Shown here piece after piece: positions 35,501 to 47,949 of a stretch of DNA of 64,000 nucleotides. Location: positions 20,945,860-21,009,859 of the forward strand of contig NC_058057.1 in assembly GCF_020085105.1 (NCBI RefSeq), in the 5' to 3' direction. The notes below the pieces were generated by a model. That model did not search any database and had not been told where the DNA came from. It saw nothing but the letters and a program-made list of their open reading frames with translations. Position numbers and translations under genes: made by a program. This DNA is from Siniperca chuatsi. Lineage: Eukaryota; Chordata; Actinopteri; Centrarchiformes; Sinipercidae. Numbering within the stretch: position 1 is the first letter of the stretch; every line of letters begins with the position of its first letter.

Positions 35501-38500
35501 CTGAATACATTAAAGATGAAATGCATCAAATATTTGAATCAGTTTTAGGAACAGCCACCATTCGAACGCCTATTCGAAAGGCTGATTGAAGACTGCAGTC
35601 GTTTCAGTCCACCCATACAGTAAAAAAATAAAATGAAATCAAAGCAATTTCATCAGCAGGCAACTCTCGACCTGACTATGAATACATAAATAACCCAGAG
35701 AATAAAACAATGAATAATAAAAGTGATGATGGTCCAGAGGGCTGTCTTTGAGGTTTAGATTTTCAAAAATATGTGTCCTCAACTCTCATCAAAACATCAA
35801 AAAGGTTTTTGTACCATGATAAAAGCCAGGATACATCTTTTTTGATATTCATAGAGCACTTATTATCAGGGGTGCACAAGACAAGTTGCTTCCATCATGT
35901 AGGTTTAATTTCTTTCCATCTCCAAAAGGAAATCTGAATGCGTGACTGAACGAAGCCAGCAATTCTCTTGTTAAATGTCCATAGCCAAAGTATCTGAGGT
36001 GTCCAAATCTGCGATACACCTTTGATAAATGAGGTCAGGGTTCACATACGTTAATATCTCTACAGATCAAATAGCATATGATGCATTAGATAGATTATAG
36101 TTCATGTTTCGTACATGTTTGATATATGATGAAGTTATGGGTTATAAATAAATGCTTCATGGATGTCCTTATAACTTAATTTCCTTGTCTGTGGCTCACA
36201 GACATGCTTAGAGGTAAAAGGAAAATGGGACTTCATGTCATTTAAACTACACACTCACATAAAAGGTCTCACACTGGCAACAACCAGTGCTCATTCAACT
36301 GGAGCAGTGATATGGATGGTTGGCAGTGTTGTTAGTATGTGTATTTTGTATTGGTGTTAATCTCATATTATAAAGTTTTCTAACCTTTTACCCCACAATT
36401 AGCTTTAAGGTTCATCTTATTCCACACTGACTGAGAGTTTAGTGTAGTATATTCTGTACTGGCTTGTTCCAGATCATCACTGAAGCGATAGGATGATTAC
36501 ACCGAGTGAAATATTCAAAATGAAGACAGAAACTTTATAAACAGTACATTTCCCCCTATTTTGGCCTGACATATTTGGCATCTTTGGAACCTTTGGGATC
36601 TCCACTAGAATTTAAAATAAAGGTTTATGGGTTTGAACAAAGTTCGGAGTTTGTAATGACTGACCTGCGGCAAATCAGTGGTGTTTAAAAGCTAAGTCAT
36701 CTATGTTTGGTTTCATCTGCATGAAACAGTAATTTCACACTAATGCTCATACTGCTTGTGTTGCAGTTCACTGACAAACAACCTGTTTTGTTGTTCAAGT
36801 ATTAGACCATGTTGCTAACTGTGTATTTTGAATAATTACAAAACAAAACAATTACAAAACAGTTATTTATCACTTTTGTCCAATGAGCTTTACCCATGAA
36901 CCACCAGAATGTACAGTGAAAATGTATAATTTATAAATAATTAATATATATACTTATATACTTATTCACTTTCTTTCCGAGAATTAGAAAATAAGATCAA
37001 TATATTTGTATGGTAAACATGAAGCTCGAGCCAGCATGTGATTAGCTTAGCTTAGCATAACAACTGGAAGCAGGAGGTGACAACTAAGTTAGTTTTTTTC
37101 TGTAACAGTCATTTGTAACGGTTTTGGAAGGGCAGTGGAAAACGATGTTGTGCTGACAATATGAGTGCCAGATCAGAAAACACTAATGGGTTGTTTTGTA
37201 AGGCAGTAACAAAGGACCTATTTTGTCATTTAGTTTGGAGGGTGTGTTGCCTTCTTCTCATCCCTTTACCTCTCATTGCTTTTATTCTTCTCTTGAAAAG
37301 TTGTTGGCTGAGACCTCAGCTTATCATCGCCTTAATCATCAGCCACAATAAACAGAAGATAAAATATCAATATAGTAGAATTGTACATGTAGGATTTGCT
37401 GTAAACATCCTGTTTTATGTAATGCTGCATTCTAGACAATGAGTATTTGTGCTGTCAGCTTCACAGAATGCAGAGGCCGATCATTAATTACCGCTACATT
37501 AGGGTTTCCCCGAAATACTACCCCTGTGTGCCGCTCTGTAACACAGTGTGTTGCTGAAATCCTGCACAGTTAGAAACCAGCAGTAAAGCACACCATGTTC
37601 CTTTAAAAACAGCTTCTTCCAGCTCCATCTAAACCTTTCAGGGCAAATTTCAACGACCTAATCCACGATAATTGATTTTTAAATCTAACCTTGCTTTTAT
37701 AGTGCATAGTTTCTTTTAGGACCATTTCATTTGTATTTTTAGGCCATAACCATATTTTTTCTTGCACATCAATTGATGATAAGTATTTGATTTTCTCAGG
37801 CTGACTGCGGACTGTTTCTAGACATCAGACACAAATAACCTTAGGTTCCTCACCAGAGAACATCTTGCTCTGTTTCTGACAATGAGAGCACAGCTAACAC
37901 TCTGTGGGTAATTACATTTGGAGAGGCTGGTATCACACGTGTCCCTGTGTGACCTGACATCAGTCAGCCACAGGGAGTATAAAGTTCACCTTTTTAAACC
38001 TAATTAACTATCATTACTGTGTCATGGCTTAAAATTATGGAAGGATCTTAACATAAAAATGCCATAGTTTCCCTGCTCCCGATCGTGTCTCACTCAGTTT
38101 AGATTAAATAGATGTTTTCACCCTGCAAAGAGCTCCTTATGATTTCTATCTGCAGTAGTTTTTAAAAATTATATTGATTACTTGTGTGTAAAAATAAAGC
38201 ACATAATCAAACATTTCTTACAATGTTCTTTAAACCGTTACGGATCAGTCTTCACAAAACCACTATTTAAGACAGAATAATCCTTATCTGGCTTTTTAAA
38301 ACATATTTAGATGGGATTTGGTGAAGCAGAGTGGAAGGCCTTTCTATGAAGAGATACCTGGGCCCTGCCATCAGGTCTTTGCAGTACAAACTCTCTCTCA
38401 TGTACAGTTTCAAGTTTTTTCACCCGAAAGTACTTTTTAAAGGAGTAAATCTGTTCAAACTGTCTGCAGTCTGGATTTGATATGGCCATGTGTCCAAAAC

Positions 38501-41500
38501 TTGTTGCGTTTCCTGCAGCAAGAAGATACTGATCACCACTGTTCACAATATAAACAAGGTCCTCTTGCAACGAGCAGAGAAAAATGAGTGATGAATTCCA
38601 AATGTCCTTGAATTTTTGTATTATTGATTACTACGGAGTTTGAATTTTAAGCCACACTGAACATGCATTATCTTGGTTGTTTTGCTGTGCTTTGTCACGC
38701 AAAAATGTTAAGTAGTTGGTTAGGTTTGGCCTTAAAAATGTAATGCCTAAATGCGCCAGTTCACAGGTCAATTCATTGATGGTGAAAGATGTAAAATGAG
38801 GAGCTTGGAACCAATGCGTTGTTAAGTATATGGTTAAATCTTTACTTCTTACTCCTTGGTCCATGCAATCCTTTTAAATCCTTAATTTATTCAATCACAG
38901 TCTCTGTGCTTGAAGTCAGGAAGACATGGTGGATAAATCCTCCATCCATCTGTGCTAACTCACATAGATTAGAGAGATAGTCACCCTTCTTTCATACCAA
39001 TGCACAATTTAGATACTCCAGGTGACCCAACTATTTTCTTTCTGGACTGTGGGAGGAAATTGGAGGAAGGAAACCAAAACAAGCATGAGAAGAGGATACA
39101 GAACGAGTCGGAGCCTCAATCTTTTAAAATATTTTAGTTTAGCATTCACAATAATGTTCAGAGTGGTTTCCTCCAACTTTAAAGGGTTTCTTCCTTTAGT
39201 TCCATTCAGTTGTACAGGTGACAACAATGACAGTAGAATTCAGGTGGCAAAAATAATGGCATTAATATTTCTGAAAATGTAGACTTTGGTCCTTTTACAT
39301 GGTTGGTTACAAGTGAAAAATTAATTAAAAACGAATCAACCCTAAATGTTACTTTTAATGAGATACATTAACATTTAAGCCAGCATTCCCTTATCTTTGG
39401 AAAACCTCAATATAAACCAAGGGCAAACAGCATTCTGAGCTGCTCTGCCTTTCTCTGTGGTTGCGTGCCATCCTGGAGGTTACTATGTCCAAATATGATA
39501 CTTTTGAGTTTATGTGGCATGTTAAAGGTTATGTAAGTTAGGTAAAAAGAAGAAGAAAAACTGGACAAACACAAAAGATGCAACAAATTAAATTCTTCTA
39601 CTAAGGTTTGGAAATCAGAAGACAAACTGTGTGTTTGATCTCATTCTAAAGCTCTGCACCTCTTTCCTCCTCCCCACAGGAAATGCCACAGTGTTGTGGT
39701 GCACCTGCTGCACGAATGTCTTTAAATCAGTGACCAACAGATTTATCAAGAACCTGGCATGCTCGGGTATCTGTGCCGGCCTGGTGTGCGTTCCCTTCGA
39801 TATGGCGCTCGGAGCCAGCCCTCGCTGCTGCTGGTGGCTTCACACTCTGCTGCTCTGCAAGGCCATCAAGTTCCTCCACAAACTCTTCTGCTCGGTCACT
39901 GTGCTCAGTTTCAGTGCCATCGCACTCGACAGGTCAGTTCAGAAAACATGTTTGACATAAAATACTTACCAATTTATGCACATAGTTTTTTAGTGATAGA
40001 TAATTGTGGCTTGCACTTGAAATTAAAATCCATCTCTTACAAAACCAAAAGAGCACTCTGTCCCTGAGTAGGACAAGAGTGATGTTTTGTTTTTTGCTCA
40101 CCTCAGCTCTGCAGCCAGAACCACTGACTTTAAAATATGTGTTTGAAAAAGGCTAGTGAGTACCTCCCACTTACTTCACGAGATTTGAAAGTACCACTTA
40201 AGAGAAGTGGATGGTGTAAATCGATTCTCTGATCAGTTTATCAATACATTGCTAGGCCGAATTAGCTGGAGTAATTCTCTTCCTGAAAATGGAAGCACAA
40301 ACATCTACACTGCACAAATGGAGCAACATCAAACTGGGGCTAAACTCTGGAAGATTGTTTTTTTTTGTAGGGAAGAAAGTCTTTTTCAATCTCCATCTAC
40401 ACCCTGTGGCGTGGACGAGAGGGGTTGGGGGGCCGCGATCAATGGAGCATGTTTATGTCATGCTGAGCGGCCTCCCTGCAGTGCTAAACGCTGCAGCTAA
40501 AAGCAGCCTGAGATGGCTGCTGCTGCCTACATAGGTCTCACACACACACCACTTTTTAAAAGTAATTGTTTTGTTTTTTGTGATTTGTATCTTTCTTAGT
40601 CACTTTAAATATTTCTTAAACAGCATTTTTGTATTTTGTATATTTTGTATTAAAATAGTAATTCTACAAGCACTGTTGCCACTTCTATTGCCAGTTGTAA
40701 TCAGGAGTTTAGAAACACAGTGATAAAAAGAAATGTTTAGCCACCAACCAAACTCATAAAATGTTCTGGGTATTTAAAAGAAAAATCACAAAATTGAACA
40801 TTTTGTTTATTAATTTAACTGTTTAATTACATTTTCTGTAAATTGCATCTCCCTGGGAAATTGTCTAAATATTTAAAGCCTTTTTAATATGTTTCTTGCC
40901 TAAAACTTAATATTTAATCTAAAAAAGATCAGAATCTATGTGAAATCATAGAATGTAAACTCAGCAAGTAAAGAGAAGTAGTACTGAGGACATGACCATG
41001 ATGGTAGCTACAGCCCTGCTTGCTGCTATTTACTGCCATGTCTGTTCCTGCTTCTGCTACTAGTAATAACAATATCCGCCTGTCTATAATAAAAAACCCA
41101 AATTAAAGATATCTTTTTTAAATATTATGCCCCCATTACGAATAATAAAGCAAGCACTCTGTTAAACATATTTGGTTTTAGAAGCTTGGTGACATAGTGA
41201 CTACTGGCAGGGCTAGCTGGCTAACTGTACTGCCACTGTAACTACGAGCTAACTGCTAACACGCTAGCCAGCCGGGAACATGCTAGCTCTAGTCAGTCAC
41301 AATAGCTCTCTTAGCCTCTTTCTATGTTTACTCCCCCCTGACATTTTGTCTACCTCATTTTCATTAAATAAAGAGTTATTGAAAGGAAAGGAAAGCTCTC
41401 CAAGCTATAGCAAGCTTGCTAACTGTCAGTTATCATGCTACCTCTGTCACTGACAATAAGTTCACACAGTTTATTTAAAAAAATGTATTTGTACCATCGA

Positions 41501-44500
41501 CTACTGTCTCATAACTGTCTGCAAACCATTACTCTTTTGTGGAGCAGTCTTTACTCCGACAGTGTTGTGCAAGCTCACACTTAACAAGAGCTAGCTCAAA
41601 GTTCAGTTCACACAGATTAAAATGAACTAGTTCACATTAATTTCTCTAGCATCGTGGTGTTACCCTTTGTTAATGATTTCTTGTGATCATCATTCACTCG
41701 CAGATTTTTCCAAATGCTGGTCGGAAGCTTCAGTTCGATGTGTCGTTTCAAAAATTTGTGACCCAAAACACTGGCATGCCGTTAACTCTTGCAGGAGTGA
41801 ACGATGCTCACATTCACGTTCCTTAGTTGTAAACATACATGTTCAGATCACCAAACTTGAGCGCGTTCATACACAACACTGCCGACAGAGGAGGTTAAAT
41901 AAAAGTGAATGGTGACAGACACTGAATAGATAACATTAGCATATAGGCCTATGGACATTTTCATTTTCAGTATTTAGAAGTAAAGCAACTTGCTATAAAC
42001 CAGTGAAATTACTGTTTAGAGGTAAAATTGTATGTGGCACTCATCCTTGCAATAAACATTTCTACCACATGGCAGACTTTAGTAGACATTTGTCAGCTCT
42101 GGCAGCTAATAGGCTAGCAGTGATAACACTAACCCAGGCTACACAAATTTAGCACTATCCCGTTAGCATAAAAAAGTAACGTTAGCATACATGCAATTCC
42201 TGTTGTTTGCCTGCTGCATAAGTTAAGAGCACCTAATTCTGGACATTTAATTCATATATGCATTTATATCATACATGCATGTATGAAAATTCTGCAGTTT
42301 CCTCAAAATGTATCAGACGCTAGATATTATATCGGTGCAAAAAAACCCAAACAATTTTTGGATAACTGCACTAGCTATACAGTAGACAGTTTCACAAAAG
42401 ATGACTGACATTGCTTCACTATTAAGCCTCATTCTCCAAAATTTATAAACCACGCAGGACTTCATCGAGTCAGCATAACCACACTGAGCACAACAAATTT
42501 AAGTGTGGGTTTAATTTATTTTCTTATGGTGATTGCAGTCAGATTGCAGATCCTGTATTGTTGCAGCCTCATCTCAGCCTTAGTTTCACTGCTACAAAGA
42601 TTATATTGCCTCCATAGCAACTAATACAGTCAGGAAGCTATCAAACCGATGAATAATTTATTCTCAAGGAGGGCAACCATCGAGGCTGTGGATATACAGG
42701 CAGGCTGAGACTGCAGCAGTTATAGGCTCATGTTTACACACACTCATACCCTAGCATGTGGTGATGAAGAGACAATCCAGGGAAATAAGCAAGTCCTTCA
42801 TGCGATTTGTTTTGCTTATTATTTAGAGACAGAAATAGGATGAGAGACAATCTACATACTATTATCTGTGATACAGATATGAGGAGATCTAGTTTGTGGG
42901 TGTGCATTAAAAAACACCTACGTGATTTCAACCTCTGCATAAGGTAGTACACCACAGATAAATGTAGAGAAAATCCTTTCATTCCATTCCAATGAAATTA
43001 TGAGCGTTAAATATGCACACTTTTTCTTCCCCCCTATTTTTTAACATGTTTATGTTGTCATTTTTAGGGTTATAGCATAATTTCAGAAGCCCAATTCAGT
43101 CGACAAAGACAATATTATTAGAGATACCTTTTGTTTGTTTTTTTTGATTGATTATGAGTTTGGTTGTTATTAGCACATTCACATTAGCTACTATTTAATA
43201 AAAATGTGTTTTCTCAACTCATATTTGTCCAGTTTCCTGTAATGTATTTTACATAAGCATTTATTAAACATTTTTTATTCTTTATAGAAAAATACCTCAC
43301 AAACTAGCAGTGACAAATAATAAGCCCCTGTGATACAGTAATCACCATAAATGTGTTAAGAGGCTGCAAGATAAATTTGGTGTCTACAGATTATACTAAA
43401 AAGCAACTGCACCTCTTTCCATCAGTATTTCAGCTTATATAATGGGTGCATGAATGGGTGGGTTTGTACTGTCTTTCCAGCAAAACCACTTGAAGCTCTA
43501 CTTTGGTGAGAGGGTCATAGTTTCAGTTTTACTTAACTTGATTAACTAACCACTTAAAATACTGGAAATCTATTTTCAGATACTTCAGCTTCTGTTATTG
43601 ATGTGGGTATTTTTGGTGCATTCACTTTTAATTTCCACTCGGTTTATTCGTTTTTTCATGTAAATCATCAAGAGAGATTTTCATAAGCCGTATCAGCACG
43701 ACTGCATTCAGGCAACACTCTAGTCAGACAATAGGCCTTTTTAACAGCAGAAATTTTGACTTGTCATAGAAAGAAAAGGACGTGGCTTACTAATAACATG
43801 AAACAATGGCTCAGTTTTCTAGTGTCCCAGTAAGCCATGACAGTGATCCAGCATGTACAATACCAGGACCCTGAAACTGAAACAGCTAAATGAAATTCAG
43901 ACATCATTCATTTTATTTTACTCCTGGGCTTGACCTACTGCGGCATGTCAAAATGTCTTCCTCGAAAAAGGCCTATATGTAAGTATTTATGCTGAAATTA
44001 TTTGCCATTTTTGTGTCTAGATACTACTCTGTGCTGTACCCGTTAGAGAGGAAGATCTCAGATGCAAGATCCCGAGATCTGGTCATCTATATCTGGGTCC
44101 ACGCGGTGGTGGCGAGCCTCCCTGTGTTTGCTGTGACCAATGTGACGGATGTGTACGTCACCTCGTCCTGCTCAGATGACCACGCCCGCTCCCTGGGCCA
44201 CATGGTGTACGTGTTGATTTACAACGTCACCACGGTCATCCTCCCTCTTGCTCTGGTCTTCCTCTTCATGCTGCTGATCCGCAGAGCGCTCAGCGCCAGC
44301 CAGAAGAAGAAGGTGATAATCGCAGCGCTGCGGACTCCCCAGAACAGCATCTCCATCCCGTATGTGTCCCAGAGAGAGGCTGAGCTACACGCCTCTCTGC
44401 TGGCTGTGGTGCTGGCTTTCTCAGCCTGCAGCGCCCCCTATGGGGTCTTGGTGGTTTATCGCACCATTTTGGCAGACACTAAAGAGCTACCCATCTCACT

Positions 44501-45257
44501 TTATCTAACAGCCCTCTGGCTACCCAAGGTGTCCCTGCTCACCAACCCACTTTTGTTTCTGACTGTAAACCGCTCAGCGCGTCATAGTTGGATGGACCTG
44601 CTGGCCAGGATTCACAGACGTTACAGCCGCCGTAACGTGGTCAGCACCGGGGGTCTGGCCTCTATAGGAGCAGAGGGTGTGATCGGGGAGCCGGTGGGAC
44701 TGGAGACAGCCGGCCGCTCTGGGAGCCAGCTTCTGGAGATGTTTAACATTGGTCAGCAGCAGATCTTCAGGCCCTCTGAGGAAGAAGAGGAAGAAGAGGA
44801 TGTAGAGAATGAGATCCCTTCTCAAGGATCAGGAGGCTGCTCTGGGCCTACAGAGGACCACAAGGGAGTGTCAAGACTGGGGAGCCTCAGAGGGGAGGTG
44901 ATCACCAAAAAGGACCCTCTGCAGGGGACAGGGGGAGGGCTAGTCATCACCAAGGATTGCCCTCCTTCAATCATAGCACTCCGGGCCTCTCCGGTCCACA
45001 CATGTGCTTATGCCTCTTCATCTCAGGTGGCACCAGCTACACCTACAGAAGCTGATGACTCCACACAGTTTGGTTTTGGACCCTTCGAGCTGCCACCTCA
45101 GTGGTTACCAGAGACCAGGAACAGCAAGAAGAGGCTGCTGCCTCCACTGGGTAACACACCTGAGGAGCTGATCCAGACCAAACTGCCCAGGCCCCGGCCT
45201 GAACGGAGAATCAGCAGGAACAACAAGGTCAGCACCATCCCCACTGTGGACGCATGA
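32528..45257 (+). CDS. gpr176: Probable G-protein coupled receptor 176 (GPR176), 3 coding exons
   Basis: Coding exons are 32528-32756, 39680-39932 and 44021-45257, with introns of 6,923 and 4,088 bp. They join to 572 aa (human 515). All seven helices are present: TM1 carries Asn78 (GNATV), TM3 ends in DRY (160-162, with Arg161 split by intron 2), Trp186 marks TM4, Cys136 and Cys211 can form the TM3-ECL2 disulphide, and TM7 has NPLLF. The segments SVTNRFIKNLACSGIC, YPLERKISDA, ALSASQKKKVIIAALRTPQN and the tail end PPQWLPETRNSKKRLLPPLG match mammalian GPR176 as I know it, so identity is firm. The N-terminus has sequons at Asn16 and Asn28. The long cytoplasmic tail is extended relative to human and has an acidic Glu run from about residue 414. 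Mammalian GPR176 is reported as an orphan Gz-coupled, agonist-independent receptor of the suprachiasmatic clock; the same role in fish is inference. Gly106 sits where most class-A receptors have the TM2 Asp. Confidence 0.97.
33597..33611. repeat. TG microsatellite
   Basis: About seven TG units in gpr176 intron 1. Confidence 0.85.
33879..34080 (-). other. Exon-like antisense reading frame in gpr176 intron 1
   Basis: On the - strand an ATG at 34080 opens a frame of 67 codons that runs to GTACG|GTAAGT at 33879, an excellent splice donor. The predicted peptide is of mixed composition and includes a hydrophobic stretch (SFLTFIIISSLCFYW). A weak acceptor (CATTTTATAG) lies 11 bases before the ATG. 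It is not recognised as a host gene; its style resembles dispersed repeat-borne exons, so a transposon-derived fragment is as likely as a real exon. Confidence 0.25.
36961..37080 (+). mobile_element. Fragment of TTAA-type MITE in gpr176 intron 1
   Basis: TGGTAAACATGAAGCTCGAG, CCAGCATGTGATTAGCTTAG and AGCATAACAACTGGAAGCAGG correspond to the inner left portion of the element at 60103-60433. Termini are missing. Confidence 0.5.
38990..39080 (+). repeat. Degenerate widespread vertebrate repeat
   Basis: GCACAATTTAGATACTCC and CTGGACTGTGGGAGGAAATTGGAGGAA resemble the very common 'caatttagagt...ggactgtgggaggaa' repeat tail found across fish genomes. It is heavily diverged. Confidence 0.45.
39933..44020 (+). 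other. gpr176: gpr176 intron 2
   Basis: Donor GACAG|GTCAGT at 39932/39933, acceptor TTTTTGTGTCTAG at 44020; it splits the Arg codon of the DRY motif (AG|A). The content is AT-rich DNA with tracts of TTAGC-rich sequence near 41.2 kb and 42.1 kb, and a dispersed repeat at 43741-43920 shared with the ACOT-gpr176 spacer. No gene is seen inside. Confidence 0.85.
43741..43920 (+). repeat. Dispersed repeat, copy 2 (shared with 30008-30170)
   Basis: Carries CAGCAGAAATTTTGACTTGTC, then CAATACCAGGACCCTGAAACTGA and CTAAATGAAATTCAGACATC, in the same order as the copy at 30 kb, and lies about 100 bp before gpr176 exon 3. It includes about 17 bp more in the middle than copy 1. Confidence 0.55.
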
Positions 45258-46275
45258 ACTGTTCCTGCTGGCACTGATCTGCAACAATGGACACAACTCA
45301 TTTACAGGGTAGGCCTCTTGGGTTGACAAAGTCTTGGCAGGATATCGATGTGTCAAGCTGCTCCGTGAGATGGATTTTGGTTCATTTAAACCTTTTCACC
45401 TTTAAAAAAAAAAAAATTCTCAGATGCAGTAATAGCCATTGTAGAAGTCCAGGTTTTACACTTTACTGCGCAAAAGGTAGACGCCTGAGGCACTGCAGCT
45501 TTGTTATTGGACAAAAATCAATTTGATATCAAATATTTACAATGCTCTGAGAAATGTGTCTGCTCAGTCCAACTGCACTACGACTTGGACAGACCCAATT
45601 CCATGATTAAGGACTCCTTCAATGTCTACATGATTGAGAAGGCAGATTCCTTGTGGAATCTCCCTTTTTTAATTACAACTGGCATCAGTAGTTAAATGAA
45701 CATTGTACAAATCCAATTATCCAGAGAGATGCACTGACAGCAACTAATATATTTCCATAGCAAATAATCAAACCAGGATATTGAACCTCCTAACAAAACA
45801 TTTTGTAAAATGGTTATGCTGTGATTGCACTCTGTAAATGAACACATCTCATTTTCAGTCCTTTCACTTTACCCTTTGTGGGACTGTTTTTTGTAACCAT
45901 GTTTGACCAGGTTTACTTCAATATTTGGGATTAACTCGCTCTTTGCTGGCCTTTTTTTCTCAAGTCTCACTTTTGGAATATTCACAATTCTTCTAATGTG
46001 GTAGCTGTTGTTGTCATTTGTATTTTAAATGTAAGTGGATCTGATAAGATGAAAAATGCAGATGTACAGTATGCAAATACATGTTATACAAATGTGAAAT
46101 TTTAAGAGTTTAACTATGTGTTCAGAATTGTTTTCTGGAACACAAAGTGCATCAAATCATCCAGGTCGGGATCTTTTAGTCCCCTTAGATCAATTTTATT
46201 GATTTTTACCAGGTTTCCTGAAAATCAATGGCTCATTCAAATGATTGTAAAATAAAGCAAATAAGAGCGAAAACA
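45258..46275 (+). other. gpr176: gpr176 3' UTR, candidate poly(A) signal at 46251-46256
   Basis: After the TGA at 45255-45257 there is about 1 kb of AT-rich unique sequence with no sustained frame. A canonical AATAAA occurs at 46251-46256, inside GTAAAATAAAGCAAATAAG. This is the best candidate for the 3' end; earlier or alternative signals cannot be excluded. Confidence 0.4.
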
Positions 46276-47034
46276 TTTTTGTATCATCAGAAGCTCTGTA
46301 AAATGGTTTTCAATTTTAAATTTCTCTGACTCTGACATTGTTGGCTCTGTCTTCTTTGTGATGCATAATTCAATAGTAGCAGCCTCAACCTGAAGCTTTG
46401 GCTGAGGTAAACAGAGCCAGGCTGCACTTCAAATATTTGTCAAGCCGTAACTCCCTTCAGGGCTACCCACAATCCCCTGCTATGTCCACAAAGAACCTGA
46501 ATCTATGCTGCATCCTACCCATGCTGTTATCAGGCAATATTGTGCAGTCACGCCTGACTGGAAACAGTATCCATTGCTACAACTTAAAAGCAGGAAAGAG
46601 ATGAGTAATATGTTTATTCTTATACGTCTGCTTTGGTAATGACTGCATTAGGACAGTTATTGCTGAATACAGTAGCTGCTGTGGTAGATATACAGCACTG
46701 AACAAATACTGAGCCCAAAATGCTGCTGGTAATTCAAAGCGTCAGTTGGCTCAGTTGGAAAAGGGTGATCGCATGTATTTTTGTGCACCAATCAGAATTA
46801 AGCAACATTTGAATTGAAAATGCAATGACCGTTGGTGGGTTGTTTGCTTATGTTGCCAGCACTGTCAGTCAAATCTGATCACACCACACCCACACAGTCC
46901 TGATAAATTAGTTTTTTACGTGTTAAACTCTTGTTTTAAAAATAATAACTGATGCTTTCCCCCGCCCAAACTTTAACTTTGTTTCTTATTAGTCATGAAT
47001 ATTACAGAGAATTTAAACAAAATTTTCATGGGCT

Positions 47035-47949
47035 TTAAAGATAGAGTGCGGGACTTTTACATAAAAACGTCTGTTACATTCAAGCCCTTACCAAACGAGT
47101 TCACACAAGGCTGATTAAGCCTATCACCGCCAGGTAAATCTCTCTGTATTTTGCAGTATACTGAATTTTTAAATCTGGTGTCTGTGGCGACATTCCCGCG
47201 CTGGTGCACTGGTAATGCCGCGTTTTATGCCAACCAGCAAGGATTGGTTCGCCACAGCAGAAGCGTGGAGCAACCCATGTAAAGAGCTCCACGATCCGCT
47301 ATTGCTGTAAAAAATAAAAAAGGTCCATTGGAGAGAATGTTTATTATTGAGCATTGTTTATTATGATTGTATAGTTTGTGTAAATATGCTTTGGCAACGT
47401 TGTATTGTATGAACTCACGCCAATAAAGCCACTTTATTCAAATTGAACGGCTCTCTCTCTACATAGCTCTGGAGCAACCGGTAGCGACGGAGTAGGCTAC
47501 AGCAACTAGGAGTAAAACCTAAGAAACGTCCAAGAAAAGTATCTGATGCTCCAGATAAAAAAGAAACTCAGCGTTCAGAGGAAGGATTACTGTCAAAAAA
47601 AGAAAGCGATCAACGGCGAGGACAAACACGGACAACCATTGGCTTAGCTTTAGCTTTTCCTTGTTGGAGAGCGCTGAGAGACGGGACTGAGAGCAGACAC
47701 AGATGTCACGTTACTGCTCTTGGACAGGTTGGTAAAATATTTGGAGTAGCTATTACATTTACTCTACCTAAATAATGGATTATTGTCTTGGAACTGTGGA
47801 AACGTCTCTGTATTTTTGTAACTATTTCTGAGCACGAGCCTGGGGCGAGCTCACTGTAGGCATACATCATAAGCATGCGTTGACAGTGTTTATGTAATTA
47901 CTCTCACAGCCAGAAGGGGGAGACAAAAGTTACGCACTCCAGCTTTAAA
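47035..47949. mobile_element. TTAA-flanked non-autonomous element with terminal inverted repeats
   Basis: The left end is TTAA then AGATAGAGTGCGGGACTTTT. The right end, read in reverse, is TTAA then AGCTGGAGTGCGTAACTTTT. The 20-bp inverted ends agree at 16 of 20 positions and both abut a TTAA tetranucleotide, the target preference of piggyBac-type transposases. The ~915-bp interior has no transposase frame, so it is a passenger element or relic. Assignment to piggyBac is inference from the target site alone. Confidence 0.55.

Larger units (their letters stand above)
32757..39679 (+). other. gpr176: gpr176 intron 1
   Basis: Begins with donor CTCG|GTAAGT at 32756/32757 and ends with the strong acceptor CTCCTCCCCACAG at 39679. 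It contains an exon-like reading frame on the opposite strand (33879-34080), a TG microsatellite (33597-33611), a fragment of the TTAA-type MITE (36961-37080), an antisense 87-codon frame at 38307-38570 of unknown origin and a degenerate widespread vertebrate repeat at about 38990-39080. Confidence 0.85.

Noticed and set aside
43989..44020. An in-frame ATG upstream of gpr176 exon 3 as an alternative start.
   Set aside because: Those codons are intronic: the acceptor at 44020 joins exon 2 to complete the DRY Arg codon, and the extension has no GPR176 counterpart.
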